From Halictus rubicundus (taxonomy: Eukaryota; Arthropoda; Insecta; Hymenoptera; Halictidae): DNA of 64,000 nt. Below, piece by piece: positions 11,150 to 23,866 of the stretch. The notes beneath the pieces are model-generated. The model saw nothing but the letters and a program-made list of their open reading frames with translations, did not search any database and was not told the origin of the DNA. The position numbers were made by a program, and so were the translations under genes. The number at the start of each line of letters is the position of its first letter. Within the stretch, counting starts at the first letter, position 1. The stretch lies in assembly GCF_050948215.1 (NCBI RefSeq), contig NC_135150.1, positions 16,037,943 to 16,101,942 on the forward strand. Direction: 5' to 3'.

Positions 11150-12500
11150 TTTGAAACAAATTTTTAGCTAGTGGAGGCCTGAAATTGTTTTTATTAATTT
11201 TTCTCTTACAATCACACAATATTTATTTGATTAGGAACAACAGATCTACCCCCACTTTCTATTTTTCATATCTAAGTTGGTTATGTTTAAAATATAGATG
11301 AAGAAGATACTAGATACGCGGCCTTTATTTGAAATATTATAGATTACATTGTATCTAAATGCCGACAAAATGCAAATTACATATATTTACCCCACATCTA
11401 CTGTTGTATTGGCCGCTGCTAGAAAGAAGTCACCAGAGTCGACATAGGAGCAGAAAAGTATCAGACCTGCAACCAACATGGAAGGAGTATGGGACTGATC
11501 GGTGTTAAGTATACATTATTTTACGATTGGTCGTACCACAGACGAGGGATAGAAGTAGACCAATCACCATACAGGGTTTCGTGTCGCACGATCTGAAATA
11601 CCGACATTGCTAAAAATCAGCGGTTCTTTTTGCGTCTTCTACTCGAATAAACCAACCAATTGGTGAACTAGATCACAACACAAACACAGATTTAAGTCTC
11701 TGCCCCATATGGTGATTGGTCTACTCGTATACCACAGACAAGGTAGGAGTAGAGTCTACTCCTATGCCTCGTTGGTTCTGTTTCCTGCTAAAGATGACGT
11801 AGGGCACCGACGAGATATATATAAAGACTGCCAGCCCCCGTGTTAAACTGCGAGTCTCAAAGTGGGTGCCAGGTGGGTGCTGGGATCGGTCGGTAACGGC
11901 TCCAATGTCGAGATACTCTCGTCGGTTGTGGAACTAAGAACGTGGAACTATCACTGATCTCAAATACCAACATCGCTAAACATGCCGCGCTCGCTACCTA
12001 AATAGAACATTTGCTCGTGAATTACGGAAGAAACGTCAGTGACATAGGCAATAAATAAACGTATAATGCGTAGAATGAAAATAATTATTTTTTATTGTAT
12101 AATTTCATTACACTGTTATTGCCTTCTTATTTTCCATATTATTCACCATTGTAATCATTATTTTATAATCGATAGTTTATAGGTGTAATTATAATTAATT
12201 TGGAACTTATTGCGATATTTATAAAATAATGATTATTCAACAAAATATATTCTGTAATAGTTATAGAATAAAAAAAAAAGAATAAATACAATATTCAAGT
12301 AATGACAAAATTCAATCGTTCTTATTGTGATCCGTAGTAAAAAACAGAAAATTAATTTTTTTACTTATTTAACCGATAATACCACTTCTAATGCTGGACT
12401 GCAATTATTCAAGTAAAGGTAGTAACGAAATAAAAGTGTTATGTAATGAAACTAACTTTCGACGGCTCTTATCCATATAAAGCTATTTGGTGGCAGTATT
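11150..12500. repeat. Spacer with mixed direct and inverted repeats
   Basis: No gene is seen. An 18-bp perfect inverted repeat pairs 11554-11571 with 11708-11725. A 25-bp imperfect direct repeat (GATCTxAAATACCxACATxGCTAAA) occurs at 11590-11614 and 11956-11980. CCACAGACxAGG words flank the inverted repeat. A TATATATAAA box at about 11815-11824 precedes a GC-richer segment. The arrangement suggests decayed transposon sequence, possibly with a promoter-like end. Confidence 0.5.
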
Positions 12501-12915
12501 ATTGCTATTTGTACAAACACACAGATACACAGATTCTTATATCATGCAATGCACGTTGTTTTTTTCTCCGTCAACCGATTTCGATGAAATTTTCAGTTTG
12601 TGTATCACTAACATAGAGGTAGAGATAAAAGTTTTGAAAAGTGTCTGTCATTTTAAGTTTTAATTATAATTCTATTGTTTGCTATTTTTTATACCTTATA
12701 GAATTGTTTCTTTACATTTAATATTCTTTATATTTTATCAGCAATAAACTTTATGTATAATCATTAATTGTATTGTTAAATTTAATTTTCTGTGAGTAAT
12801 TGTCAATACATATACATTAGTAACCACATCTATTTGTCCGCGGCGAAAACCAAGCTGTCGAACTCGAGACGGGAAGGACACACCAATTGTCAATTTAGAT
12901 AAAACATTATTTAAA
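12501..12915. other. AT-rich spacer, repeat-like
   Basis: No gene is seen. The segment around 12540-12660 (poly-T, then CTCCGTCAACCGATTTCGATG and GTTTTGAAAAGTGTCTGTC) reads like an interspersed repeat, but its ends cannot be placed from this window alone. Confidence 0.3.
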
Positions 12916-13145
12916 TAACGATTCGAATAAAAGATACTTCATCTTTATTCGTTATTCGAAGGTTCGAATAAAAAAGGTATCTTTGTTCGACGAGTATCGA
13001 ATAAATAATTTTATTCGACGAGAATTTATCCGACGAATAAAGATACTTTTTTTTATTCGAAGCGGATTTATTCAAACTTCGAGAAATTTTTTCATCTTTC
13101 ATCTGTATCTTTTATTCGAAGGCTTCGAATAAATGTTCGAATAAC
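12916..13145. repeat. Cluster of TTCGAATAA / TTATTCGAA words
   Basis: About 230 bp in which the palindromic word TTATTCGAA or its complement TTCGAATAA recurs roughly ten times at irregular spacing, with GATACTT and CGACGA words between. The words face both ways, so the strand can fold into many alternative hairpins. No coding block is seen. Confidence 0.6.
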
Positions 13146-14494
13146 TTTTGCCGAGCGCCGAGCTTCAATGACCCAGCGACGACAGACGACATACAATGTA
13201 AGCGGATAGAGAATCGCGCACGTATGAAAGTTTAAACTTTTAGATTTTTCAATATATCCTCATAAAATTGTGACGAGCGAATGGAGGGGATTTTTCTGAT
13301 GAAAATGAGGTGAAATTCGAGTATAATCGAACAAGTTTCACTGATACGTAATGTTACGATAAAAATTACAATCTCATTAAAAACAGTCCAAATGATGTCG
13401 TGTTTGGACTCATTTTAATCGGGATGAGCTCTACAACTCATTCGTATTAACAATATTGTTCTGATTAAAAACATAAAAGCATAAATTGCCAATAATGTTG
13501 GATTGCCAGTGTAAGTACTAGGAGAAAACGCCGGGAATAGGAAATTTGCGAACAAAATAAATAATGCAGACAAATCGCAGATATTTGCGTATGAAAAATT
13601 TTTTATTGAAAAATGTTCTTTCACGCTACAACGTCAGTGTACCTTCGTCTATTTAACGTTATAACAGTACAAAAATTGCATTTTTACAAGTTATCCAGCT
13701 TACGTGACTAAAATATCCCAGTTAGCAATCTGATAATTCAAAAGCTACGTCTCTTACAATAATAACAGAAGGCGCCGTAGCAGAGGCATTCTTTGGCGAC
13801 AACGCAATATACCAGCCTCGACAAACCATTCTTATTCCTCGTCACAATCGATAGACACGAGAGATCCAGATACGTAAACGCCTGTCGTCGAACATCGCTC
13901 GAAATTTCCTCTTTCTACGTTTGAATAAAAATGGTGTTTCACTTACGGCTCACTAAATTTGGCTGGCCAACGTTTATTCTCAAGCTATCGTCGCTAATCT
14001 CGTTCGATCCGTTCCCACAGAGCCCATACGAAAGGTCACAAATCTATTTCCGTGGTACGAGAAAAACGTTCGACCGGTGAACCGTAACGTGCGAACACTC
14101 GAATCGAGTAGAATTACACAGAACCTATATAGAGACCGTTGGTTTACGTACACTGTCGTTATTACACATCAGTATTCACGTTCACCAGCCAAAGCACGCC
14201 TAAAAGAACATAAAGAGGGCAGAAGCCCTCGGAGGTTCGAGGTGGCAAGTTTCACGCCATGATTAACTGCCTTAACCGTTTCTGTGCTCGTTCCGCGAAT
14301 CTTTCATACTTCTTCGTTTGAACCTACCGACGCAAATTAGTCGACAGTGTCACCGTTTTGCTATCTGGGTTATCAACGACGCTTTCGGCCGGAAACTTGC
14401 CTTTTTTTTATCAGAGAAAATATTCCCAGTTGAAACAAAGTTCCTATGTTTTTTCATGTTATTCGATACATACATATGTATGTGCATATACATA
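13146..14494. other. Spacer without a supported gene
   Basis: No coding block with splice support or a recognisable protein. The composition is more balanced (CpG-rich) than around the housekeeping genes. It lies downstream of smaug on the minus strand but too far from it to be assigned to its 3' UTR with confidence. Confidence 0.4.
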
Positions 14495-14951
14495 TATACA
14501 AAGTAAGTCACCTTAACTGGAACCTAAAAAATATTTAAGAAATATATTTTTTTTTCAATGATTCAATTAGTTTGTCCAATGTCACATTTTTCATGACCCC
14601 AAGGTCATGGATGAAATCAATCACTCCCTATAAAAAAATAAGTTATTATGATCAAATTTATTAATTCAGGAGGTATCTAATCTCGGTCTTGCAAAGAGGT
14701 GGTACTAATAGTACAAAGTCTGTTTCATTATAGTTAAGTTGAAGAGGTTCTTTAGCATAAGTGCCGAGTAAATTAATCAAATTTTCATCATTAATAGCTT
14801 AATAGTCTTCCTTTATAGAGAATGACAAGCTGCATTAACTGATACGTTAAAGCACGTGGTTAAAAATTCTTTTCTTGCGATATTTTCTCCTAAAAATTAA
14901 AAGGTATAGACGTTACATTGGGTTCCAGTTTTAGGTCACCCGCCCTGTATA
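14495..14951. mobile_element. MITE with about 30-bp imperfect TIRs
   Basis: The left end TATACAAAGTAAGTCACCTT... and the inverted right end TATACAGGGCGGGTGACCTA... agree over about 30 bp, both continuing into ACTGGAACC. CATA flanks both sides, consistent with a TA target site. The 457-bp interior is AT-rich and non-coding, and includes an inverted pair of TGACC/GGTCA half-sites near 14597. Confidence 0.65.
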
Positions 14952-15840
14952 CATAGGCACGCATACATAGTGTATGACTACTCGTTTCCCACGAGTCGAT
15001 CACCTGAAACGCAAGCATCCGGCCAAAGAGAATATCCTGTGCTAGCGTTTAAAAATTACACCGTTCATCGTGGTACAGAGTTCTCTTCTCTAAAGCGAAT
15101 TAAAGCAAAATGCAACGAATGGATAAGCGTCGATCAAACACGTCCGTTTACAGAACAAATGTGTTCCGTGCGTCAACATACATATGCCCAAGTTTCTAGA
15201 GCCGTTTAAGTGTATTCCAACGCGAGGATGCCATCTTATCCATTCGATGCCATCGAATCGCACACGCTAGGTTTCTGCCTGAAAACTACCGATACCGCGC
15301 CCCCGCGCGCACCGATCGTTCTTCGATCGAACATCATCCTGAACGAAGCCCATGGCTCCCGCGGCCCTTGACATAACGACAGTGTAAGTACTAAGCACAG
15401 AGTGTTCACACTCCATTCTACGCGTCTTGACTATGCGATGATGACTATATTCGAATTAACAACGAAGAGAACGCCGCGAGGGGTCGGGCTCAGAAGTTTC
15501 GCTCGTGGTTCAAACGGTCGTCGATCTTTGGCAGAATCGCGCGCTACTCACAATTACATTATTTACTTACATCATATACATTTGTTCGATGCGGGATAAT
15601 ATCTCTGCGTTTCTCGTTACTTAGTTCAGGTCCTGCCCTTTTCTTTTTCTTTTTTTCTCTCGTTTTCTTTTCATCGTCGTTTTTTTTTGTTTTTTTTTTT
15701 CTTTTTTAAATCGATCGCCTATTCAGATACTGCGTTTCAGTATGAAATAATAATTCTACGTTGAACGAGTTTCCTGAAATCGTTTGGAAGCAGTCTTTTT
15801 CAACTTTTTGCATGCTTCGACGTAAAAAATCGTCGTTATA
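14952..15840. other. Spacer without a supported gene
   Basis: Open frames of 65-79 codons occur but look random, with no recognisable protein and no splice support. T-rich runs lie at 15640-15715. Confidence 0.4.
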
Positions 15841-16020
15841 CATTTCCCCTCCTTCGTCTTTCTTTCTCTCTCTCTCTGTCCCTCCCTCCCCCTCTCTTTT
15901 TTAATTCAATCTGTCACCTGTCTTTTTATCATTTTTCTCGTTTCTTTTTTTTTATTTTTTTTTTTCTTCACTGGAGTTGCTGCCTTTACCGATTGGGCGC
16001 GCGCGTGCGCGCGCGTTTCC
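15840..16020. repeat. Pyrimidine-rich tract and GC/GT alternating block
   Basis: A CT/T-rich stretch (15840-15970) is followed by an alternating purine-pyrimidine block of GCGCGCGTGCGCGCGCG type at about 15996-16016, which is capable of Z-DNA formation in principle. Confidence 0.6.
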
Positions 16021-16319
16021 AAGGATTTTCTCTCTGTTCGTGTTTTCATTTGTTTTCATTCAATCGCGGCGCGAATTCATTAATGTACAAGTAATTATCT
16101 ACGCACACGTTAGCTGGTAGAGAAATTAGAATTGTATCGTTTGACTAGTTTTTTGACCGTTTCTCCTGAAATCATACGTGTACGAAACTCTGGAATTCTA
16201 GTCGGACAACAGTACATTCTCTGCGTATGCGTTCCGATATGTACGTGTGTCGTGTACAATTTTATCGTGTATGTTTGTACACGTACGTGAAACGATTTGG
16301 TTGCGCGTTTTCACGTGTG

Positions 16320-16560
16320 TATACCCAGTAAGAAATTTTCTATGAATTTGCCTCGAAAATTTGTCTATGTATAAATTCCGATCCATCTGTATCCGCATTT
16401 GGGTCGGAATTTGTTGACAAGTTTTGCTGCCAAATTCATAGACAATAGGGACCAAATTCTGCTCCAAGCGGGGTTTGGTACCAAATGGACAAGCCGTTTT
16501 CTCGCAAATTGTGATACAAACATTGCTCGAAAATTTGCTCGAAACAGATTTGGCTAACCG
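16320..16560. repeat. Repeat-rich patch with AAATTTG/CTCGAAA words
   Basis: CTCGAAAATTTG occurs twice (about 16353 and 16526), and TCTATGAATTTG at 16339-16350 is inverted at 16431-16442. This looks like a decayed foldback repeat. Confidence 0.4.
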
Positions 16561-16920
16561 AGTATGACATAATTATTTACGGAATTGTCCGAAGTGTGTT
16601 CGTGTAAAATATGTTCTCTTTGAATTTGTCTGTGTGTGCGCGTGTGTACATGTATGTGTGTAATTCACGTGTAAAAGCCAGTTTCGCGTTGCCGGGAACA
16701 AATCGTCACTTTAAAATATTTTCTATCGTTCCGTGTTTGCATAGACGATCCTACGTGTTTCGCTTGAACAGGCTAATTTTAATTAATCGAGAAATCACCG
16801 TGCGCCATTATGTAGATTCATCATCCTAGTAAGAGTATAATCGTTAAAATATAACTGTTATAACCTACAAACTACAGCTAAACATTATTCTCGTTTAAAC
16901 TGGTTTCGTTTCTCGCTCTA

Positions 16921-16974
16921 GCTCTCTCTCACTCGCTCTCTTTCTCTCACTCTCTCTCTCTCTCTCTCTCTCTC
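16921..16974. repeat. (CT)n microsatellite
   Basis: Nearly pure CT dinucleotide repeat, interrupted in its first half by CACTCG and TTTCTCAC. Confidence 0.9.
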
Positions 16975-17201
16975 GCGCATCTCGTTCTAATTCTTAATAT
17001 TTTGACAGGTTTTTCCTTCCGCAGTCTTCCAATTGTTTCATATTCACGCGCGCGTGCAACTATCCTACACGAATAAACGAGTGCAAATCGTCCAAAATTC
17101 AACCGGCTCCCGGCGCGTGAATTATTCAGTCTTTCGTTTATATATATTTTTTTTCTTGTTTCGCGTTTATCGGTATGTTAGTCGCTAATACTACATTAAT
17201 C

Positions 17202-17243
17202 GTTATTATTATTATTATTTTTTATTATTAATATTATTATTAT
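17202..17243. repeat. (TTA)n microsatellite
   Basis: TTATTATTATT trinucleotide repeat, interrupted by T-runs. Confidence 0.85.
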
Positions 17244-17924
17244 CGTTACCATTAAATTTAAACTTCTTTCATCGTTTCATCCAATTCTTTTTTTCCTTGA
17301 CTTGCACGAAAAATATTATGCTACGTTTACTCGCGACGTTTAGATTCGAATGCTAAAGTCCGTAAATAGAGTAGGTATTAAATGATGTATGCTTATAATT
17401 TAAAGCCACAGATTTCGATGTTGCATCACCTAACCATGATGCAATTAAACGACGCGTCTCCGTCGCATCTCTCAACGTCACTACATATAATATTTAGTCT
17501 TATACCCTTTTTTTTTACGTTCGCTTAATACATTCTTAAGGCCTTTAAAATCCGTTTGTTGTATAAACTCTTCGCCTTTTTTTCCGCTTTCATTTCTTTT
17601 TGTTCTTTCCTCTCGTTACAGCCTAACCACGTTCCCGAAAGAAGAGACACCTGGTAACTCTCGCATTCGAGTGTTTGTGTCTGTGTGTGTCCGTGTGTCT
17701 CTGTGTGTAAAAAATCTTCCCGAGATCTGTGCGCAGAACTACAAAGCATACACGCTGTTCATTGCCCCATCTTGGAACAGTTAGAGACTAATTTAAAAAA
17801 CGTGTACGTTCTCATGTTACATTAATTTTTCCAGTTTTCTTTTTTTTTCAATGCATGTAACGAACTATCAAACTTTTCCTTTTTTCCTTCTTTTAAGTAT
17901 GCTTCCACTCTAGGGAAAGTTACA

Positions 17925-18260
17925 GTGATAATACAGTGATAGTGGAGATAGTATAATAGTAGTAATAGCAGTACTTGTAATAGTAATAGTGGCGCTACTA
18001 GTAGTAGAGTAGTAGGAATAGTGATAGCATAATGATAGAATGGTAGTAGTAGAAGCAGCAATAACGATAGAGGATACAAATAGTAACAGCATAAAAGCAT
18101 ACGAATAATTGGTGTTAGTTGGTTGTCAGAGAGATATGGTGGCATCAGCAGTGATAATAAGGGTTACATAGCAATAATAATGGCATTAACTATAATGCTA
18201 GCAATAATAATATGGTGAATAGTAATGACGATGGCGACGATGACGATGATGGTGGCAAAG
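17925..18260. repeat. Degenerate AGT/ATA trinucleotide repeat
   Basis: Purine-rich run made of AGTAGT, ATAGTA, GATGAC and related triplets. It gives long but compositionally biased open frames on the minus strand (Leu/Tyr/Thr-rich), which I treat as artefacts of the repeat. Confidence 0.75.
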
Positions 18261-19068
18261 CTTGTTTTTTCACGACAATTACAAAAACCAATCATGGTAA
18301 TATAGCAATAGAGGCGATGGCGACAAGAGCAGATTAAAAAAGATAATTCTAATAATGATAAAAAGAAGTAAAATCAGTCAGTTCATTAAAATGAATTACA
18401 TTACATTAGTATAATGTGTCCCTGGCGCTTAAAATCAGACGAAATTCCATTTCCCGAAATGGATAACACGAAAAAAAATAATATTGCAAACATCGCACAA
18501 TAATGTGGTGTACCTTTTTCGTCCCCCATTTTTTTTCCATATTATACGTTAAACGATTTAATCCGCTTCCCATAAAATTCTATCATATGTGTATACATAT
18601 ATATTCTTTATATAATACATTTATATAGATGCAGCAAATAGTCAAGGAAAGAATCTATCTTCCTAATAGCATTTGGCTTGCCAAATTCTGTCAGTTTCAT
18701 TAAATAGTATAATTGCATCGGGTATAATAAAAAATATTATTTTTTTTTGTTTAAATTCTCACGAGTCGTTCAGACGTCGCAAGCTGAGTGTCCTCGGTAA
18801 TGTCTCTTTAAATGTCGGACATTTCTTTTCATTTGGTAGGGCTATTAAAGCGTGTGAATTTATGCGCGTCAAAGTACGCACAACTGTCAGCACTATCATC
18901 GCTGTCGATCTCTTTAGTTGCAAGATCTATGGGAGTCAGTCTTGCCTTCGGCTTTGAAAAAACGGAGCTCGGACACATATATATCTATATATCACTTCAT
19001 AAAAATTTCCCTTTCTCTTTTCAAACAGGACTTACTGCGTAGATCCAGTCATCGAAACGAAGAATTCG
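18261..19068. other. Likely smaug 3' UTR
   Basis: Immediately downstream of the smaug stop codon on the minus strand, with no coding support. It probably contains 3' UTR, although no single polyadenylation signal can be chosen. Confidence 0.4.
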
Positions 19069-21536
19069 TTAGGCCTCACCGAAGCCACCGATCGCTTGTT
19101 CTGTCATTCTTAAACAAAGAGATTCCAGACGAGAGTTAATCTCCGGCTCCGTTGTTTCGGATGTGTTGTTCCCGGTTTGACCAAGAAAATGATCCCTCGG
19201 CGCGCTGTATGTGCGCTGTAACGTTCTTTGTAACTGCTGCAGTACAGAAAATCAAAGTTTTAAGAAAAGAATCTGTGGTTGATTAATTGTTAAGACTGTG
19301 AGATTTTTGTTTGGTACAAGTACCTGTAAACTAGACTCTTGTAAACTGGGTCGTTTCTCGGTTGTGTGAACTGAACGTAAGGTATTCTGATTTACACTTT
19401 GGCTCTGATTGTTTTGTAGGTACGGTGTGGATATGCTGTTCCTGTGAGGGCTAACCACGAACGAATTGTTCTGCTGATGTGCATTGTGAATGTGACCTAA
19501 GTTCAAACTTGGCTTTCTGTTGTGCTGTTGTGGATTACAATATCTTCTGTTATTGTATCCATAATTGTGTTGCCATCTGAAATTATAATTGATAAATTAT
19601 ATCAATACCGATGTAACGACAACAATGAACTTCAGTAATTATTTCTGTAAACGATGTACAATCATTATTTCATTTCCCTTACTTCGGAGTGGGTCGTGGA
19701 TTTCCAAGTCTACTACGCCACTGTTGTACCTTTTCCTTCTGGTTTGGTGTAAAGCAATCATGCTGCAATACTTTTTCTAATATGTTAATACAAGCGCACA
19801 AAATGCCATCATCCACGCTATCCAATGCCAATCTGCTACACACTAAGAAATAAACGAACACAGTTACGTTAAAAAAGTTTTTCACAGTTGTTACCCATGT
19901 GCATTGTAACTTTTGTTTTTTCTTAAACGTCATGCTCACAGGAATGCTATACTCACGTTTACCAAGAACCTTGGTGAATTGCGCAGGTATGTCTTGAGGA
20001 TCGTTTTCTTGACTTGGTTTCATGGGCGTAGCTAATATTGTTTTCAACTCGTCAATGGTATTGACCAGTATCGTTGGTCCTTGTGAAAACGATGCTGACT
20101 GTGTGTTATCACGTGTTGGCTGCAACAAGTCTTTTTCTAAATTTACAAGCGTAGTATAGCGTTGCTGCAACTTCGCAATGGAAAGGGCTAGTTTATGCCT
20201 GGCTCCTTTTGTTACAGCCTGTTCTGCTAATTGTTCTTCAGTCAATTGAAGCATCTCTTCGTAACTCAGAGTAACGAAAAGATAACTATACTTATGAAGG
20301 CGCAAGGTTTTAAGCCATGACGGTACATCTGTAAATATAACCAAATAGATTATACAGATTGTCCAACGATATACTATGAATTTTTTGAAGTTGTACAAGC
20401 GCTTACCTCTCATACCACTAGCAAGTGATAGATTAGAAGCTTCATCTAAACGTCCTTCGCTGCCACTACTTGCACACGAGCTTTGAGGGCTCAATGGGCC
20501 TAATCCAATAAGATTGCCTGTTTAGGAGTTCACAATTACTCAAAATAAAACCGAATTGTAATTATAAAAGCACGCGGTATCTCGTGTTATAACTTTAAAG
20601 TAAACTAACTGGTATGGTCTCCAGAGATGCTAAAACTTCTTGGCTTGTGCCTGGTCGTGCAATTTACATTGTTACTGCGATCGACTACTTCTAAATGATG
20701 AGGTGGAGCAACTGGTGGTGTTAAACTGTTTGACCGACGTTGGCGAGTTACAGGTGGAGGAAATTGTAAATTAAAGGCAGTACCTGGTTGTGTACCAAAT
20801 AAATTTGTTTGATCGTTCTGTTGTTTAGAATTTCGTTGCCATGCATTATCCCACCTGCAGAGAAGATAAATGTTCCATAAAAGTAAACACAAACAATATA
20901 TATAAATTGAATTTATGGATTTTCTTAACTCACCTAATAGTACTATTGGTGTACTCTTCGAGACTATGTATAGGTGGTGTACCGCTAATGCGTTCTTCAA
21001 GATGACGAAGCCATTGAGTCAAAGAACGTCTATCTTGACTAGTAATAGCTGGATGGATCAAAGTATAACTTAATAGTTGTTGAATTTGTTCTGTGTATTG
21101 ACCTGTGGTTACACAGTGGCTTACTAATTCTGGTATAGCTACTAAGTAGCATTGTTTGCACTCTACATTCCCAGGCCTTAATAATGGCAGATGTGTTAGA
21201 AGTTGATTGATAGCAACTTCCGTTGATTCGGAGAGTAAGGAGTTGATAAATGCTGTAAAATATTATCAGTAAGTATCTTTAAACACAACTGTAATGTGTT
21301 CATATTAGGTACCAAGCATTACCTGGATTATTGGCATTTAATTCCTGCGTGTCTAACTCAGAAACTGAGTGCAAGGAATGTTGCACTGCTTGTGCAAGAA
21401 ACCTTGCCTGAACTGCAGGAATGCGCCGAAGTAGAGCATAAAGAACTACAGTCTGTTCGCACTCATTCCACTGTGAAAAAACTCTAGTGAGTTCGCCTAC
21501 TTGTTCACAGAACAAAGGGCCATGTGACCACTTCAT
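19069..21536 (-). CDS. smg: Smaug, SAM-domain RNA-binding translational repressor
   Basis: Cytoplasmic RNA-binding protein of the SAMD4 family; in flies it binds stem-loop recognition elements in nanos and other maternal mRNAs and recruits CCR4-NOT. Eight coding exons: 21323-21536, 20934-21252, 20610-20854, 20407-20517, 19957-20328, 19683-19842, 19324-19576, 19069-19236. They join to 613 aa. The N-terminal dimerisation region (residues 1-110; FCEQVGEL, WNECEQTV, LLTHLPLLRPGN) is clear. The SAM domain starts at residue 297 (DVPSWLKTLRLHKYSYLF) and keeps the basic RNA-contact segment TKGARHK. A PHAT/pseudo-HEAT region follows (about 409-470). The conserved C-terminal tag SRLESLCLRMTEQAIGG ends the protein. 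The start ATG gives MKWSHGPLFCEQ. The last exon may begin at 19233 instead, because the acceptor has tandem CAGs. Confidence 0.95.
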
Positions 21537-23866
21537 TTTTGTCAGTGTTTCAATGTCAAGGAGCAAATATTGAAAGCTCCACTTTCTGTCGTATTTTGTC
21601 AGTTACAATTTATCTGTATTCCAACGATGATTCGACAGTAACAGACATGTGCCAATATTCTGTTGCAAAAAGAATGTACTATTTAAATTACATATTTAGT
21701 TGTATTTTTTGTATGAAGATTTATTTGCAAAATGAAAATACAAAATTTCATATATGCAGTATGAACTCATAATCAAAGGATAAATCATAAAAATTCGTCT
21801 ATCTTTTGTTTAACACCAAATCTACATATTCTAATATTTAAAAATTTTTATGTAATTAATACGAGTTGGATATTTATTTGTATATACATATATCAAGAGC
21901 AAAATGTAGAGTTGGAGCATTTAAATTGTTTTATTTATATAAGGAACATTGTGTCGTCGCTAAAATTGTGTAAAAAATAAAACAGTGTTATCGAATTAAT
22001 ATTTAACATAAACTAACATATCAGCTTTCTAGTACAGTGAACGTGTTCTGCGCATAAGCCACTAATCATCAATCAATCATTTTCCAAAAATAATATACTA
22101 AATTAACCTCGTTAATGTTCGGAGCAAAGAATTAAGACTCCAACAAGGAAAAAAGACAACAATAACATTAACTAGCCGTAATCTAAATTCGCATTAAAAG
22201 TATTTTCTTTTTCAAACTAATGTCGTAAGGATCCGTTCGACTTCTCTCTGACGAAATAATAATTACGGTTGCTGTACAAAGCGGTTGGATTTTCAGGCAG
22301 TTTGTACACACAATAACGAGCGGAGATGTTCGACATAACCTCGAAAGTGTCTGTGTACACTGCATCGACTGTAGATACATCGATAAGAATTCCGCTGAGG
22401 TCAAGTTTGTTTACCCCGCGATGCGTGTATATTTATAGCTTTCCTGTTACGATCCATTTGGCGGTGCAATGGCACCGTGTGCGAGACTTTACATGTCTAA
22501 CAGCAATTGATAAGATTTCATTCTTTTCACGGACAGAAATATCATAGAGGCGTCGCGGAGGTCTTGCCGACAATAGAAAAGCACTCGCGCAGTAAAATTC
22601 ATACGTTTCCTAGTACAATTCCGTTTGAAATTTCCATAGAATACTTCGAAGTCGCTTTCGTCGGTGCCGCCGCGTATCTTTGTATGCGTGGAACACTGTA
22701 GAGGGGCAAGGACGAAGAACGAAGGGAGGAAAACAAGGGAATTAAAAAAACTCATCTATGCGAAAAATATTAATCGTTTTTATACGGAAAAACTGCCGGG
22801 CAACGAAGAACTTAACATTTGGCTGATTTTAATACGATCGATAGAGTTATTCTACAAATGTAATGAATATATTCGCTACTGTACGACCAGTACTCGGCCA
22901 TTGAGCCGAACAGCAAACAACAAATTGTATGCTCGAATCGGTTAACACGCTAGTGCTATGTAACATAATTACACGTTGTTGTAATTACCGTGTGCAAGGC
23001 TGGAGATGGCTGCTCCACAGAATCGTTGTCTCCCTTGCAAAATAACAATAATACACAATTACAGCATTTTATACGACGTTGAGTTAAAGGAAACATCTAT
23101 CCACCATGCGGTATGGTGGGCCTACGTGACCACACTGGTTCGTCGTCGCGACTCGTTGCAGAACTTCGCCTTCGCTATTGGTTCTTGCTCGAACGGTATC
23201 AACCAACCGCACGACAGTTTGGGGCGCGGTTCGTTTGTGTCTCAAATATGTCGAGCATTATCAATTTTTCAGTATGCGCCCAAAAATTTTAATTGAATTT
23301 ATTCCACAATCAATCGTAATTTATAATTCATTAATTTTTTTTTATATTTTGACTAAAATGTTTGTCACAGCTAACTAGGAAAACCGATATCATGTGGAAA
23401 CTAATAAAAACTAATCTTTTATGTATAATGTCCGTATATTAAGCTAAACAAGAATTTATAAAAAGGATGGTGAAAAAGAATACTTGATTAAGTATTTGTA
23501 GTGGGTTCAGTTATGTCATTCAAAGACACTCGTTCATTTAATTAATGCTGTTTTATTTAATGTCACTAATCCATGTCTACTTTATATGTATATTCAAACT
23601 GCCAACGTAAAGTACACACAATCTTTATTTCCAATCAGATTTACCGTGATATAGGTACATATTGAATGAAAAAATTTTTTTTTAATTATTAGTAGTATGC
23701 TATATTGCAAGGCAAAGTATGTACTATAATTTACAAAAATGTTTAATAACAAGTATAAGTTGTTGTACATTTGCAGAACAATTGTAAAATTATTCCAAAT
23801 AATGAAGGAACACAAAAAGGAGAACAACTGCTTATATATTGACTATGATATTCTGTATTTTTTATC
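21537..23866. other. Smaug upstream region and YPEL5 3' flank
   Basis: No coding block is supported. The half nearest smaug should hold its 5' UTR; a CpG-richer stretch at about 22980-23240, with an inverted CCAAT (ATTGG near 23177), is a plausible promoter region. From about 23500 the DNA is AT-rich and probably belongs to the YPEL5 3' UTR. Confidence 0.4.

Noticed and set aside
17822..18145. 107-codon minus-strand Leu-rich frame, membrane-protein-like
   Set aside because: Produced by the degenerate AGT/ATA trinucleotide repeat; no start context, splicing or family likeness.
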